64,000 nucleotides of DNA from Pseudarthrobacter defluvii (GCF_030323865.1 NZ_CP066363.1:111022-175021); one strand, 5' to 3'; shown: positions 8,511 to 17,215, counted from the stretch's first letter. The notes: generated by a model not told the origin, from the sequence alone. Program-made: numbers and translations.

Positions 8511-10499
8511 TTGCTTGCCGGCGGATCAGATTGTAAGTCGTGGAGGGCCATAACAGGCCATCCCTTGTGTTGCTATGAAACCGATCTGGCAGGATCGGCC
8601 CTTTTTGATACCTCAATCCCCGAAAGGATTACTCACATCGTACATCAGCACATCTCCGTGCTTCCAGCATGCCCAACTTCAGGCGTGTCAAATCAGCGGG
8701 ACAGTCCGGCTACTGTCTGGGCAGCCTTGGCACCCCTGCTAGCGGGCCAGCCCAGAATGCGCCTCTCTCGCGATGCAGGTAAGACCTATCCGCAGAAGCA
8801 CGAACGAAACCTAACGCAAGCACTTCCCTCGCTACCCGCGGCGGTGAGAATCTTCGGCAAGGACGGCACTTGCGCGGCAATCTTCCTCGACTTCGACTCC
8901 TCCGTTGCAGGTACTGACTGGGTCCAAGCTGACGTCCGCGCCGTACAGACCTGGCTGCACTCGGTCGGCGCACGCTGGATCGAGGACTACTCCCCGAACG
9001 GCGGCCGTCACGTCTACGTCCCACTCGCGCAGCGAATCACGTTTTCTGAAGCGCGTGATCTTGTTGAGGCGCTGGGCAGCCGGTACCGAACCCTAGACAA
9101 GACCCCTCACCAAAATCTGCTCCACGGCTGCATGCGAACTCCCGGCTCACCGCACAAGCGCGGCGGCCACCAGGAACTGGCGATGAGCCTATCCATGGCC
9201 TACGACATCGCCCGCCGACCCAACAGCTCTGCTGTCTGGTCGGCAATGAGCAAAGACCTGGCTGCCGAAATCGAGGCAGTCCGGGCGCTCCGACAGAATG
9301 AGTCCTTCACTCCGACGACCTCGGATGCCCCTGCCGTCCAACAGCCTGTTGGACGCATGTCCCGGCTCATGCAAGTGCTCGCCCAGACCGGCATGTATGA
9401 CACCAACAAGTACGCCTCTGACTCGGAGGCCCGCCAAGCCGTCATCCTCTCGGCCGCAGGCGCTGGCCTGCATCTCGTCGATGTTGAGCGACGGATGCTC
9501 CAGGGGACTTGGCCCGGTTTGGCCTCCTTCTATGTACGCTACTCCGCTAAACACAGACTGCCCGCCCTGCGCCGTGACTGGCAGAACGCCATCAAATACC
9601 TGAACAAAAACAAGACCAGAAGGGACGGAAATAACGATGTCCGCAGATCCCCCACAAGCCAACCAATTACACAGCCCCCAGCACTACAGGGCGTAATTGA
9701 AATTTCGAATCCCGATGCAGAGCATCGGTACATTCGCACCTGGCGGAATGCTTTGAGGATCAGAGAGGTGAACTACCAGCAATCCAGGACCGGTTTGGCT
9801 CGTAGGATGGTTCTCCGGTCGCTTGGCGAGGCGGCCCACATGACAGGGTCCAGGTTTGTTGAGTTTGGCGTACGTTCCATTGCGGTCGCCACTGGGTTAG
9901 ATCACACGACGGTGGCCATGCATCTGCGGGAGCTGCGTGCTGAGAAGGATCCCCTGGTCACTCTTGTTGAGGAGGGACGAGGGACCAAAGGTGACCTCTA
10001 TTTGCTGACTATCCCGGAAGAGCTCAAGGCAGCAGCTGAAGAGATGAGATGGCGGAAAGGGAAAGTTTACGCTCTCCGCCCGGTTTTCCGGGAGCTGGGG
10101 TTGCCGGCCGCGTTCGTTTACGAAACCCTAGAGCACTCCCCCGCTATGCCAACAGCCGAGATTGTGCGGATCACCCGGCTGTCTCGTTCCGCTGTCCATG
10201 AAGCCTTGGACGTTCTCGCCGCCTGGAACATGATAGTCCGCGACTCCGGCCGGGCTTGGTCGATTGTAGCCGAGACGTCATTGAGGCAGCTCGCCGAACA
10301 ATTTGGGGTACTCGAAGCGGTGGCCAGTCAGTTACAGCGTTACCGCAACGATCGGATTATTTGGCGGGAATGGCTGGCCAAAAACGTCAACACCGTACCG
10401 GAGCTCCTCTCCCCTGACGAAGATTATCCTTGGGAGACGTTCGAGGGACCACCAGATGAATGGTCACTTTCCGATCTGGCCTTCAATAGAGCCGGATGA
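8511..10499 (+). CDS. rep: Plasmid replication initiator with primase-polymerase (AEP-like) domain
   Basis: The open frame has 662 codons from a TTG, but the true start is uncertain. A terminator-like hairpin at 8581-8605 lies inside this 5' part, so translation may begin downstream, for example at GTG 8658, GTG 8685 or ATG 8757. The N-terminal half looks like an archaeo-eukaryotic primase: FLDFDSS (Asp127/Asp129) for the metal site, and GGRHVYVPL with His167 as the following motif. The C-terminal half has winged-helix regions (IVRITRLSRSAVHEALDVLAAW). This architecture matches replication proteins of actinobacterial plasmids. It should make primers or open the origin. The parA operon lies convergently downstream. 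Confidence 0.75.
   Translation: MLAGGSDCKSWRAITGHPLCCYETDLAGSALFDTSIPERITHIVHQHISVLPACPTSGVSNQRDSPATVWAALAPLLAGQPRMRLSRDAGKTYPQKHERNLTQALPSLPAAVRIFGKDGTCAAIFLDFDSSVAGTDWVQADVRAVQTWLHSVGARWIEDYSPNGGRHVYVPLAQRITFSEARDLVEALGSRYRTLDKTPHQNLLHGCMRTPGSPHKRGGHQELAMSLSMAYDIARRPNSSAVWSAMSKDLAAEIEAVRALRQNESFTPTTSDAPAVQQPVGRMSRLMQVLAQTGMYDTNKYASDSEARQAVILSAAGAGLHLVDVERRMLQGTWPGLASFYVRYSAKHRLPALRRDWQNAIKYLNKNKTRRDGNNDVRRSPTSQPITQPPALQGVIEISNPDAEHRYIRTWRNALRIREVNYQQSRTGLARRMVLRSLGEAAHMTGSRFVEFGVRSIAVATGLDHTTVAMHLRELRAEKDPLVTLVEEGRGTKGDLYLLTIPEELKAAAEEMRWRKGKVYALRPVFRELGLPAAFVYETLEHSPAMPTAEIVRITRLSRSAVHEALDVLAAWNMIVRDSGRAWSIVAETSLRQLAEQFGVLEAVASQLQRYRNDRIIWREWLAKNVNTVPELLSPDEDYPWETFEGPPDEWSLSDLAFNRAG
8581..8605 (+). 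terminator. Terminator hairpin in the rep leader (possible attenuator)
   Basis: CCGATC and GATCGG form a 6-bp stem around a 6-nt loop, followed at once by CCCTTTTT. It lies 70 nt into the longest rep frame and so would be in the leader if rep starts downstream. A T-run after the stem is rare elsewhere in this GC-rich window. Confidence 0.5.
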
Positions 10500-10612
10500 T
10501 GGTCTGTGCTGGAGCCCATGCTAGTTGTACGACTGTTTTCGCAGTCTGTACATCCAAATAGGGGGATGTGACTGGGCAGTTACCCGTCAAGGAACAGCGA
10601 GACTTTCCGTGT

Positions 10613-10641
10613 TAGTGCCATAAGACATGCCATAAGCACTA
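10613..10641. repeat. Paired GCCATAAG direct repeats inside an inverted repeat, downstream of rep
   Basis: GCCATAAG occurs at 10617-10624 and 10629-10636, exactly 12 bp apart. TAGTGC (10613-10618) and GCACTA (10636-10641) form the flanking inverted repeat. The same hexamer core occurs in the opposite orientation, again with 12-bp period, on the other side of the par operon (12814-12832). These are candidate centromere or operator sites. Confidence 0.55.
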
Positions 10642-10680
10642 TAGGAAAACTAGCCTCGCTTGAGTCAATAAAGATTAGCC

Positions 10681-11430
10681 TTAGTCGACGGGTTGTACTG
10701 CCTTCATATGAAGTTTGAAAGCGACCGATACGAGCGCACTGCGTGACGGTGCGTTGAACTCGGTGACCTTTTCATCTAGCCAGGCGACCTGCAACCCGTC
10801 GAGGCGTAACTGGATCTGAATGCCGGCCTCTCCCCTTTTACGCGGTGCCCGGCGGGGTATGCCGGATCTTGTCAAAGTGGTTTCCGGAGTGAACTCCTTG
10901 GCGATCTGCTCGTCGTCGACGGCTTCGAAAGCGTCGATTAACAGGTCCGCGTACGTGGTTCGCTCCTTGTAGACGGCATCTTTTACCTGCACTAGGAGTT
11001 CCGGCGGAAGGTAGACTCCGACGTTGCGTAGTGCGCCGGGAACCAGCTCGGAGGCTTTGTTTGCGTTAGCAGATTTCTTGCCAGCAGGCTGGTGCCTCGT
11101 GGTGGCCTTTGGGGTCTTGCTTGACGTAGGCGTGGGCTGTGACCGCACTCCTGTCGCCTCGAGGGACGGCTCTTCAACTGGTTCCTGCTCAGCCGACCGG
11201 TTGTCCGCTTGTGGCTGCTCGGCAGGTACTTCCCTGTCTGCCGTGTCGGGAGCCGCCAATGGGGATACTTGTACAATTTCGTGGGTCGATGCATCAGCGG
11301 AGTCGCTCGTGTTTGACCCCGATTCGGGAGTGTTTTTCACCCGCCTTGAGGGCAACAATCCTTGGAGTGCTGCACCTCGGGCAGGCGCTACAGGTGCGAA
11401 TGCCCCGGCAAGGCTTTGTCGGCCGCTCAT
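10681..11430 (-). CDS. parB: RHH-type centromere-binding partner of ParA
   Basis: The product has 249 residues. The first 120 are Pro/Ser/Thr-rich and probably disordered. Two segments resembling ribbon-helix-helix folds follow: VGVYLPPELLVQVKDAV near 140 and IQIQLRLDGLQVAWLDEKV near 205. Its ATG overlaps the parA stop by 4 nt (ATGA), so the two are translationally coupled as in type Ib-like partition cassettes. It should bind a plasmid centromere and stimulate ParA. The 12-bp-spaced GCCATAAG repeats on both sides of the operon are the obvious candidate sites. The symbol is used by position; this is not a canonical ParB/Spo0J protein. Confidence 0.7.
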   Translation of the reverse strand: MSGRQSLAGAFAPVAPARGAALQGLLPSRRVKNTPESGSNTSDSADASTHEIVQVSPLAAPDTADREVPAEQPQADNRSAEQEPVEEPSLEATGVRSQPTPTSSKTPKATTRHQPAGKKSANANKASELVPGALRNVGVYLPPELLVQVKDAVYKERTTYADLLIDAFEAVDDEQIAKEFTPETTLTRSGIPRRAPRKRGEAGIQIQLRLDGLQVAWLDEKVTEFNAPSRSALVSVAFKLHMKAVQPVD

Positions 11431-12368
11431 GCTTCGTTCCCGCTTTCGATCTCGTTCAGTCGGGCGAGGATTTCGCCTGTCAGTTGCTCGTACTCTTCTG
11501 CGAGTCCCCCTGCATTCCGTGAGAAGAAACCGTCTGTCGGCCTCTCCCCCGCCCGGAGCGCTTTCAGGCGATTTTTCTGAGCGTCGGTAACGGCACCTTC
11601 AAGCTCATGGAAGAGGAGGCCTTTGCGGCGTGCGTCCGCGCTTGCGCTTTCAAGGTTCCTAATGCGGGTTGCGAAGACCGGGGCGACGGTGCCGAGCATC
11701 TCTTCCAAAGTATCTCGAACGCTGCGCTCGAGACGCATGGAGCGCGGGCCGACACCGAATAGGACGATCCCCGCCAATTGCAGCGACGGGTTCCTGTCAC
11801 GTACAGCCATGAAGCGGCGTGCGACGCGTTCGACACCGTCGATACTCGCATCATCAGAACGTGTAGGAATAACGACTGCACTGGAGATTGCGAAGGCGCC
11901 TTCTACGAGGATTCGCTCCCCTGGCGGGGTGTCGATCAGGATCAGATCGTAATCGTCCGCCAGTGGGGCTAGAACGGAGTAGAGCATGTCGCCGAAGTCG
12001 CCGGCGTCCGAGCGGCTGGAGCGGGACACCATCAGTCCCTGGATGTCTTCGAGGTCCTGGCCGCCCGGGATGACGTCTAGGTTTTCCCGCACATTGCGCA
12101 AAATCATCGGCGGCGTGCCGGCTATCAAGGCCTGGAAGAATTCCCTCCCGGTTTGCCGGTCGTATCCGAGATCGCGGGCCAAGTCACCTTGAGGGTCAAG
12201 GTCAATCAGCAGCACACGGGAGCCAGCCAGTGCGACGTACCCGGCAACGTTAGCTGCGGTGGTGGTCTTGCCGACTCCCCCTTTGCCGTTCGCCAGAGAG
12301 ATGACGCGGTCAATTGCGCGTGTTGCCTGGGGCTTCGGCGGTGCGGGGGTTTGCAGCGATCGTACCAT
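11427..12368 (-). CDS. parA: ParA partition ATPase
   Basis: The product has 313 residues. It carries a canonical deviant Walker A, ANGKGGVGKTTTAANVAG (residues 26-43). The family's DLDPQGDLA motif follows near 56, and the Walker B region is LILIDTPPGE near 140. The short N-terminus lacks an HTH domain, as in the small (Ib-like) ParA proteins that rely on a separate regulator. A ribosome-binding site (AGGAGAG) precedes the ATG. It is the first gene of the leftward parA/RHH operon and converges on rep. Its role is ATP-dependent segregation of the replicon. Confidence 0.92.
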   Translation of the reverse strand: MVRSLQTPAPPKPQATRAIDRVISLANGKGGVGKTTTAANVAGYVALAGSRVLLIDLDPQGDLARDLGYDRQTGREFFQALIAGTPPMILRNVRENLDVIPGGQDLEDIQGLMVSRSSRSDAGDFGDMLYSVLAPLADDYDLILIDTPPGERILVEGAFAISSAVVIPTRSDDASIDGVERVARRFMAVRDRNPSLQLAGIVLFGVGPRSMRLERSVRDTLEEMLGTVAPVFATRIRNLESASADARRKGLLFHELEGAVTDAQKNRLKALRAGERPTDGFFSRNAGGLAEEYEQLTGEILARLNEIESGNEA

Positions 12369-12439
12369 CGGCCGACGACTCTCCTACTTGATGGGTTGGA
12401 TTTGTTCCTACCTTCAACGCTATGTGCTGTCGTCCATGA

Positions 12440-12778
12440 ATGCTGGCAGTGACACGCATAAGAGCGGACATATTGCGTAGAGCAGAAAGACTGGTTGGAC
12501 TGCACGTCTTGGGCATGGCAGGACTTCGTGCCGTTTTTCGTGTGCGCCTTCGCGTGTGGAATACCGTCCTACATCTCCTGTGCTTCGCCATTGGTCGTGA
12601 AATTGTGCAAGTGGTTATGGGATCAATTAGTGGTCCCATGGCCCCTCCTGCGTGGTCGCTCGTGGCAGTCCCCATTGGAGGTCTAGCTTGGTTACTTACG
12701 GCGACAACTACATACCTAATGGCGTGCCGGTGTGCCTTTTATGTAATGGACCCAAAGGCACCACGTAAGGCTTGCTAA
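12440..12778 (+). CDS. Possible small membrane protein (doubtful)
   Basis: The 112-codon frame encodes a basic N-terminus followed by two hydrophobic stretches (about residues 43-62 and 72-95). Codon usage shows no strong third-position GC bias, unlike the surrounding genes. No ribosome-binding site is convincing, and it overlaps the parA promoter region divergently. It may be a small membrane protein or chance. Confidence 0.25.
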   Translation: MLAVTRIRADILRRAERLVGLHVLGMAGLRAVFRVRLRVWNTVLHLLCFAIGREIVQVVMGSISGPMAPPAWSLVAVPIGGLAWLLTATTTYLMACRCAFYVMDPKAPRKAC

Positions 12779-12813
12779 CTGGCGTTCCAAACCGTAGTTC
12801 ATCCAATAGTAGG

Positions 12814-12832
12814 TATGGCACGCCTTATGGCA
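12814..12832. repeat. Paired TATGGCA repeats upstream of parA
   Basis: TATGGCA occurs at 12814-12820 and 12826-12832, with 12-bp period. The second copy is part of CTTATGGC, the exact reverse complement of the GCCATAAG repeats at 10617 and 10629. The par operon therefore lies between two oppositely oriented repeat pairs. Confidence 0.5.
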
Positions 12833-13688
12833 TGAGGGCGTATGGAGTCTGATGCATCACTTGGTCTCCCGCTAGGGCGGACTTTCGGTGGTGACTATAA
12901 GTTCATCCTAGCTGGGGCAGAGATCACGGGAGCGGGGGAGCGGCTGATTTAACCCGGCCATGCCACTGAGCCGTGCGCAAGCAGGAAAGTTTGCCTTGTG
13001 GCCCATCAAGAACTCCGTCGCTTTACGGCCGCTGAGGGGACATCTTTAGTGGACGGGGAAATCGTTCAGCGATTTCCTCGCCTAGAAAACTAACTAGGCA
13101 ATTTGCTGCTGCCATACCCAGGGCCGACTGTGTGCCTCAGCGCTAGACGGGCGTACGACCGGCGAAGCGGTTCGCTGACACTGCCTACGCTGGCCGCAAT
13201 ACGGCCATTTCTGAGGCCACTCTTCGGACCCCAGGGGGAGACGACCAGTAGGGGTCGCAGGTGTTTAGCTGATCCGAGGGGATCCGGGGCGGGTTGATAA
13301 CGATCGTTTCCGAGAGGGGTTCCTGGACGCGCCGGAGTTGGCTGGCAGAGCGGCAATTCTTCAGCTTGTGAATTGCAGCGGTAAATGGCGGCATTATTGC
13401 AGCGCTAAATGTCGCCCCTGGCGCTCAATTGCCGATCCCTCACAGCAGGGCGCCCATGGCCGAACGTCTCTGCGCGTGCTTCCTACGGAACGAACACCTA
13501 AACCGGCGGCGGGGCTGCGAGGATGAAAGCCGTAATAGGGCACATCTCGGGGTTTGCATGCTCCCGCCTTCATTGGGCCCGCCCTCGGGCCCACAACGCA
13601 CCAATTATCGTCGATGACTCCCTCTCGGTGGACATCGTCGGTGCGGTAGCATCCAGTAACTGACAAAGCATTCTGGGGGGTTGACTAC
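12833..13688. other. Gene-poor stretch of about 850 bp
   Basis: No reading frame here has a ribosome-binding site with credible composition. Two small hairpins are visible: GGAAATCG/CGATTTCC with a 5-nt loop (13057-13077) and CCTAG/CTAGG (13081-13098). The region could hold origin, centromere or decayed sequence. Confidence 0.5.
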
Positions 13689-14075
13689 ATGGGATGGTTC
13701 TCGAGGCGCGAGACGCCGATCAGCGGCGATGTCACAATCGTCCTGCCGTTAGAGCTTGCAGGCGTGGTCAGGTTCAGTCTCGATGAACGAGCGGACGGCG
13801 GCATGCTCTGGGACGCAAGCTGGATGGAGCTAATTTCGGATTCGGAAGTCGCGGACTCGCTTGAAGGTAACGTGCAGATGCTCGTCAACAAGGGCGTGAA
13901 CCTACTCCACGACAAGATCCCGAGCGCTGAAGTGTCAAACCTCATGGTCAAGCTCGATGACTCCGGAGCAAAGCCGGAAGTTCATGTGTGGGGAGAAATC
14001 ACCTTCCTCGCGTCTGAATGGGATGCGATAAAGCTTGAGGCGTCACGCGGTCAGATGTACGCGCCCAAGCGCTAG
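13689..14075 (+). CDS. Hypothetical protein, 128 aa
   Basis: The ATG follows a G-rich ribosome-binding region (GGGGGG, 8 nt upstream). The product has 128 residues, is acidic overall and soluble, with alternating strands and helices (DVTIVLPLELAGVVRFSL, VSNLMVKLDDS, PEVHVWGEITFLA). No known motif is recognised. A strong terminator follows the stop within 10 nt, so the gene is monocistronic. Codon use fits a genuine actinobacterial gene and the terminator supports expression. Its gene-poor surroundings give no functional clue. Confidence 0.65.
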   Translation: MGWFSRRETPISGDVTIVLPLELAGVVRFSLDERADGGMLWDASWMELISDSEVADSLEGNVQMLVNKGVNLLHDKIPSAEVSNLMVKLDDSGAKPEVHVWGEITFLASEWDAIKLEASRGQMYAPKR

Positions 14076-14081
14076 CAAAGA

Positions 14082-14121
14082 AAAGGTGAAGGGGCTACCT
14101 ATTGGAACGCCCTTCACCTTT
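14082..14121 (+). terminator. Strong terminator after the 128-aa gene
   Basis: AAAGGTGAAGGG and CCCTTCACCTTT form a perfect 12-bp stem around a 16-nt loop, beginning 7 nt after the stop codon. The stem ends in a TTT, giving a short T-tract. Confidence 0.8.
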
Positions 14122-14424
14122 CCAGCGTCAGCAGCCTCCGGGCCGGGCGAGCCTGCTCGGCCTGGAATCAGGTCGTGGCAGGAGGCGGCCGGGTGTCTCG
14201 CAGTCCTAGCGATTCGGGACGCTGAGGTTATGAGGCACGTTGCTGTGGCTCAAGAAGACGGGCACTGCTTCTGTCGCGTTAAGACATCCGGGAAATGCTC
14301 ACGCTCAGATGACTTATTGGAGTGAGTAACGGGGCTCCTCAGAGCTCCGAACTTCCGCTGGGTGAGAAGTGGAAGAAGTAGTTTCCGGATGTGGACGCTT
14401 CGCGTCTGTCTGTTTCACGCAAAG

Positions 14425-14549
14425 TGTCGTTTTCACAACTCGGCTGCACAAGCGCCCGCGGAATTCCGGGGTTGTGCAGACGAGTATGGACATTGAAATG
14501 TCAGAAGTGCCCTGCACAAGACTGCATTTTGCTCAATAGTCCTCTGCAC
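14425..14549. repeat. Cluster of res-like recombination sites next to resolvase
   Basis: One 26-bp site (14425-14450, pattern TGTC-N2-TTTC-N10-TGCACA) is followed by a divergent pair of 20-bp sites (14473-14492 on the minus strand, 14499-14518 on the plus strand; TGTC-N10-TGCACA). A weaker copy lies at 14530-14549. Related sites occur beside the other recombinase loci in this window. The cluster abuts the 3' end of the serine recombinase gene. Confidence 0.6.
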
Positions 14550-14562
14550 CAAGCTGCCGGAA

Positions 14563-15144
14563 CTACTTCTTTGGCGCCTGGGGTTCTCCGGTTGCCGGGA
14601 CCCATCGGTAGAGGGTGGGTACGGAGACTCCCAGGGTGTCGGCGACCTCCCGTGGCGGTGTTCCTTGTTTGAGGAGTTTGCGGGCTGAGCGGATCTTGGC
14701 ATCCGTCATGATGCGTTTGCGGCCGCCGACCCGTCCTTGTTGGCGGGCGGCCTGCAGGCCGGCCTGCGTGCGTTCGACCATGAGTTCCCGTTCCATCTGG
14801 GCCAGGGAAGCCATGACGTTGAAAAAGAAGCGTCCGGAGACCGTTGTGGTGTCGATGGCGTCAGTGAGGCTGATGAATCCGACGCCGCGGTCGCTCAGTC
14901 CGCCGGCGAAGTCCAGGAGGTCTTTCACGCTCCGGCCCAAACGGTCCAGCTTCCACACCACCAGAGTGTCACCGTCGCGCAGGTTGTCCAGCGCCTGGTC
15001 GAGACCGGGGCGTTGGGACTTGGTGCCGCTGATGGTGTCTTTGTAGATCTTGTCGCATCCGGCCTCATTCAGGGCTTCGGCCTGCAGGTCTAGGTTTTGG
15101 TCCCGAGTGGAGACCCGGGCGTAGCCGATGCGGTGTGCGGCCAT
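14563..15144 (-). CDS. Serine recombinase (resolvase/invertase family)
   Basis: The 193-residue product is the usual length for Tn3-type resolvases and invertases. The catalytic Ser12 lies in GYARVSTRDQ. Downstream are DRLGRSVKDL, the ERELMVERTQAG helix and a C-terminal HTH (TPPREVADTLGVSVPTLYRW). It should cut and rejoin DNA at paired short sites. Two candidate site types are nearby: the TGTC...TGCAC cluster just past its 3' end, and a 10-bp inverted repeat in front of its start. A closely related copy at 33.6-33.9 kb is decayed. The gene probably resolves plasmid multimers or is a leftover of a Tn3-like element, since no transposase is seen here. Confidence 0.9.
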   Translation of the reverse strand: MAAHRIGYARVSTRDQNLDLQAEALNEAGCDKIYKDTISGTKSQRPGLDQALDNLRDGDTLVVWKLDRLGRSVKDLLDFAGGLSDRGVGFISLTDAIDTTTVSGRFFFNVMASLAQMERELMVERTQAGLQAARQQGRVGGRKRIMTDAKIRSARKLLKQGTPPREVADTLGVSVPTLYRWVPATGEPQAPKK

Positions 15145-15157
15145 TAGGGGCTTTCTC

Positions 15158-15206
15158 TTCTCAAAACTCGGTTCGGGGTCTTAGATCGACTGTACCGTTT
15201 TGAGAA
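15158..15206. promoter_or_regulatory. Inverted repeat upstream of resolvase (operator or res subsite)
   Basis: TTCTCAAAAC (15158-15167) and GTTTTGAGAA (15197-15206) are perfect inverted copies, 29 bp apart, starting 14 nt upstream of the resolvase ATG. Resolvases usually repress themselves by binding res sites in this position, so this may be the true res or an operator. Confidence 0.5.
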
Positions 15207-15880
15207 CTATTTGTGAGAGCCGACGCGGGGCTGTCGGGATTTCATCATCGAGCCAGTTTTCCGCGCCAGGGCGTCGCGTGACTGCGATAAAGCGAGCCGG
15301 CCCGCGATTCTCAATTCGATGCGTTCTTGAAATCCTTCGTTTTCGAGAATGGATCGTCAACGTTGTAGTGAGCGGCGGGCGCCCAGGCGCTGGCCAAGGT
15401 TTAGGTTGGTCAACCCATCATCGATGTGAAGGACTGAGGCAGGGACCCGAGTACCTTGTTACTGGGAAACGCGTACCGATTACGCGGGAAGGAACCAGGC
15501 AGAGTCCGTATGGTCATGGCAGGAGCCGGCGGTGAGGGCATTCGGCTGAGACCACGAATGCCTCCCCAGCCATCGCCGGCTCCACCCCCTGTTCCGAGCA
15601 AACCTGATGACCGAACGAATGCCTGCCCTTGGAGGGGCGCGGGGCTTCCTTTACTGGCTGGGTCTTTTAGCCTGCGTTCATCGCAAGGAGATCCTCTATG
15701 ACCTCGCAAATCAACCGGATTTTGCAGCACGGGGCGGGGCCAAGTCTCTGTGATTTTTAGGGTTGCAGGGGGTGACCGTCGAGAGGGATTGTTCCAGACT
15801 GGTATTGACTCCTACAGTGGGGCCAGGGCGTGATGATCTGGCCGCCCCGGGCGTTGAGGCGGTAGTACTGGAGAGCCGTC
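15207..15880. other. Gene-poor stretch with one complex hairpin
   Basis: No reading frame here has convincing start signals. The only notable structure is the bipartite hairpin at 15522-15583, listed separately. The rest looks like non-coding or decayed DNA upstream of the small gene at 15881. Confidence 0.45.
15522..15583. other. Bipartite stem structure of unknown role
   Basis: An outer 10-bp stem (GGAGCCGGCG / CGCCGGCTCC, 15522-15531 with 15574-15583) encloses an inner 8-bp stem (GGCATTCG / CGAATGCC, 15537-15544 with 15555-15562). The internal loops are 5 and 11 nt. No gene ends immediately upstream, so a plain terminator role is not obvious. It could be a structured RNA or a recombination site. 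Confidence 0.45.
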
Positions 15881-16081
15881 ATGAAAGACCCACGTTTTGC
15901 TGCCTTGGCGTTGGTTGAGTGCAGCGCTGTCAGTGTCGCGGACCTTTGGGTGAAGTACTTTGCCAAGGGTGGGGATGCTGATTCTGTTGAGTTCGAAGCC
16001 TACCTATATGGTCTTTTAGATCCGGGCAGGCATGACGCTCTTATTCTTTCCTGGGTCGTAGACGAGGTCCTGGGCCGTTAA
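15881..16081 (+). CDS. Hypothetical small acidic protein, 66 aa
   Basis: A GGAG ribosome-binding site lies 7 nt before the ATG. The 66-residue product is predominantly helical (LALVECSAVSVADLWVKYFA, EFEAYLYGLLDP, DALILSWVVDEVL) and acidic. It is convergent with the 85-residue gene at 16095-16352, with 13 bp between their stops. No motif is recognised. The ribosome-binding site and amino-acid composition support it, but its short length keeps confidence moderate. Confidence 0.55.
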   Translation: MKDPRFAALALVECSAVSVADLWVKYFAKGGDADSVEFEAYLYGLLDPGRHDALILSWVVDEVLGR

Positions 16082-16094
16082 GCACCACAGCCGC

Positions 16095-16352
16095 TTAAAG
16101 GATGCTGGGGGCGCTGGCGATGATGTAGTCCACGGCTACAGGGCCTTTCATGGCCAGGTGGTTACTCGCAGGGTCGATGCCCCACGCTCTCAAGCCGTCC
16201 CACAGGGCTTCTGGAGACTCGATGATCGTATCGTTCATAAGGCACCAGCTGATGTAGAGACCATACAGCTCATCGGGGCTGAGGCCTCGTACGCTGCCGG
16301 GCCGGTCCTGCAGGGCGTCTGAAAGGAAACCCACGACGCGAGCGAACTCCAC
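16095..16352 (-). CDS. Small LYGLY-SWC protein, copy 1
   Basis: I chose the GTG at 16352 because AGGAGG lies 6 nt upstream; a longer open frame to 16508 has no such signal and random-looking residues. The product has 85 residues. Its centre ELYGLYISWCLMND, followed by SPEALWDGLRAWGIDP and a C-terminal GPVAVDYIIASA, aligns along its whole length with the 88-residue product at 34787-35053. The pattern (YxxYxxWC, then FxxAL-like helix, then G) resembles winged-helix regions at the ends of plasmid or phage primases. A DNA-binding role is therefore possible, though only inferred. It is convergent with the 66-residue gene. Confidence 0.65.
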   Translation of the reverse strand: MEFARVVGFLSDALQDRPGSVRGLSPDELYGLYISWCLMNDTIIESPEALWDGLRAWGIDPASNHLAMKGPVAVDYIIASAPSIL

Positions 16353-16990
16353 GGCTATCCTCCTTCCCTTCACACAGCAGAAACTGATGGCAGAAGGTCC
16401 TGAAGCCACGCTGCCTCCGGCAACACTGTAGCTGTTTAGAGGAGGGACAAGGATCCGGGACCGAAAAGCAACGCAATAAGTGGCCGTGCCACGGATTCTG
16501 CACCGCACCCAGTGCTGCGCGTCGCCGGACTCGGTTTAACTGATGGCTCTTGCGCTTGGTCAAGGCCGCCCGGCGCCATGGAGGTGGCCGGCGCCGGCTG
16601 GGGGTGGCCGCTGAGTCTCCAGAGATATCTCTCCTCAGGACCTCTCGACGCCGGCCACAACTTAACCCAGGAACCTGTCCCCGGGAAAACCAAATGTAAC
16701 CTTGTTGTCCAGCCTAGGATCCTCTGTCTTTCCCAAGGAGCATTACAGCTCCCTAATCTGCTGATTAGGGGCCGCGTTTCCCGGTCCGGCGACGAGCTGT
16801 TTATGGGCCCCAGCCTCCAAAGCTGCCGTCTAACGGTGGGCGGGGCACCGTCGGACCCAAGAAGAGCGTCTTCCCGTGGAGGAAGGTTTCGTACTGCACC
16901 TGAGGTCTAGATCCCACCCTGGAATCTTGGTTCAACAAGCCGGGTCTTTGGACCATAGCTGGGAACGGGCCGAGCAGTCAGGCTTTCGGT
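16353..16990. other. Gene-poor stretch
   Basis: A 132-codon rightward frame exists here but has no ribosome-binding site and low-complexity, Gly/Ser/Arg-rich composition, so I do not call it. Nothing else is recognisable. Confidence 0.4.
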
Positions 16991-17215
16991 ATGCCGTACT
17001 TCCTCGAATACCTAACGGACGTGAGTGCGGGCTGCTTCACGGTGGACGGCCTGGACTTCGTTCACGCCCTGGCCAAGGCAAAAAACGCGTTGCGGGGTCT
17101 GGAGTGCATTAGTGCAGCTTTGCTCTTCTCACCTGACCCCAAACCCGCCTTCGGTCAGGGTTCAGCTATCGCGACCTTCACAAAGGACGGAGGCTGGCGC
17201 TTCCACGACGAGTGA
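16991..17215 (+). CDS. Hypothetical small protein, 74 aa
   Basis: The product has 74 residues with a regular alpha/beta pattern: MPYFLEYLTD, a helix LDFVHALAKAKNALRGL, a strand ISAALLFSPDPKP, and a final strand AIATFTKDGGWRF. This composition looks like a real small domain, possibly ferredoxin-like in order. No ribosome-binding site stands out, and no family is recognised. Its stop lies 25 bp from the end of the convergent 218-residue gene. Confidence rests on amino-acid pattern only. Confidence 0.5.
   Translation: MPYFLEYLTDVSAGCFTVDGLDFVHALAKAKNALRGLECISAALLFSPDPKPAFGQGSAIATFTKDGGWRFHDE

Noticed and set aside
12310..12675. 121-codon leftward frame upstream of parA
   Set aside because: It overlaps the parA start and has an Arg/Thr-rich composition without start signals.
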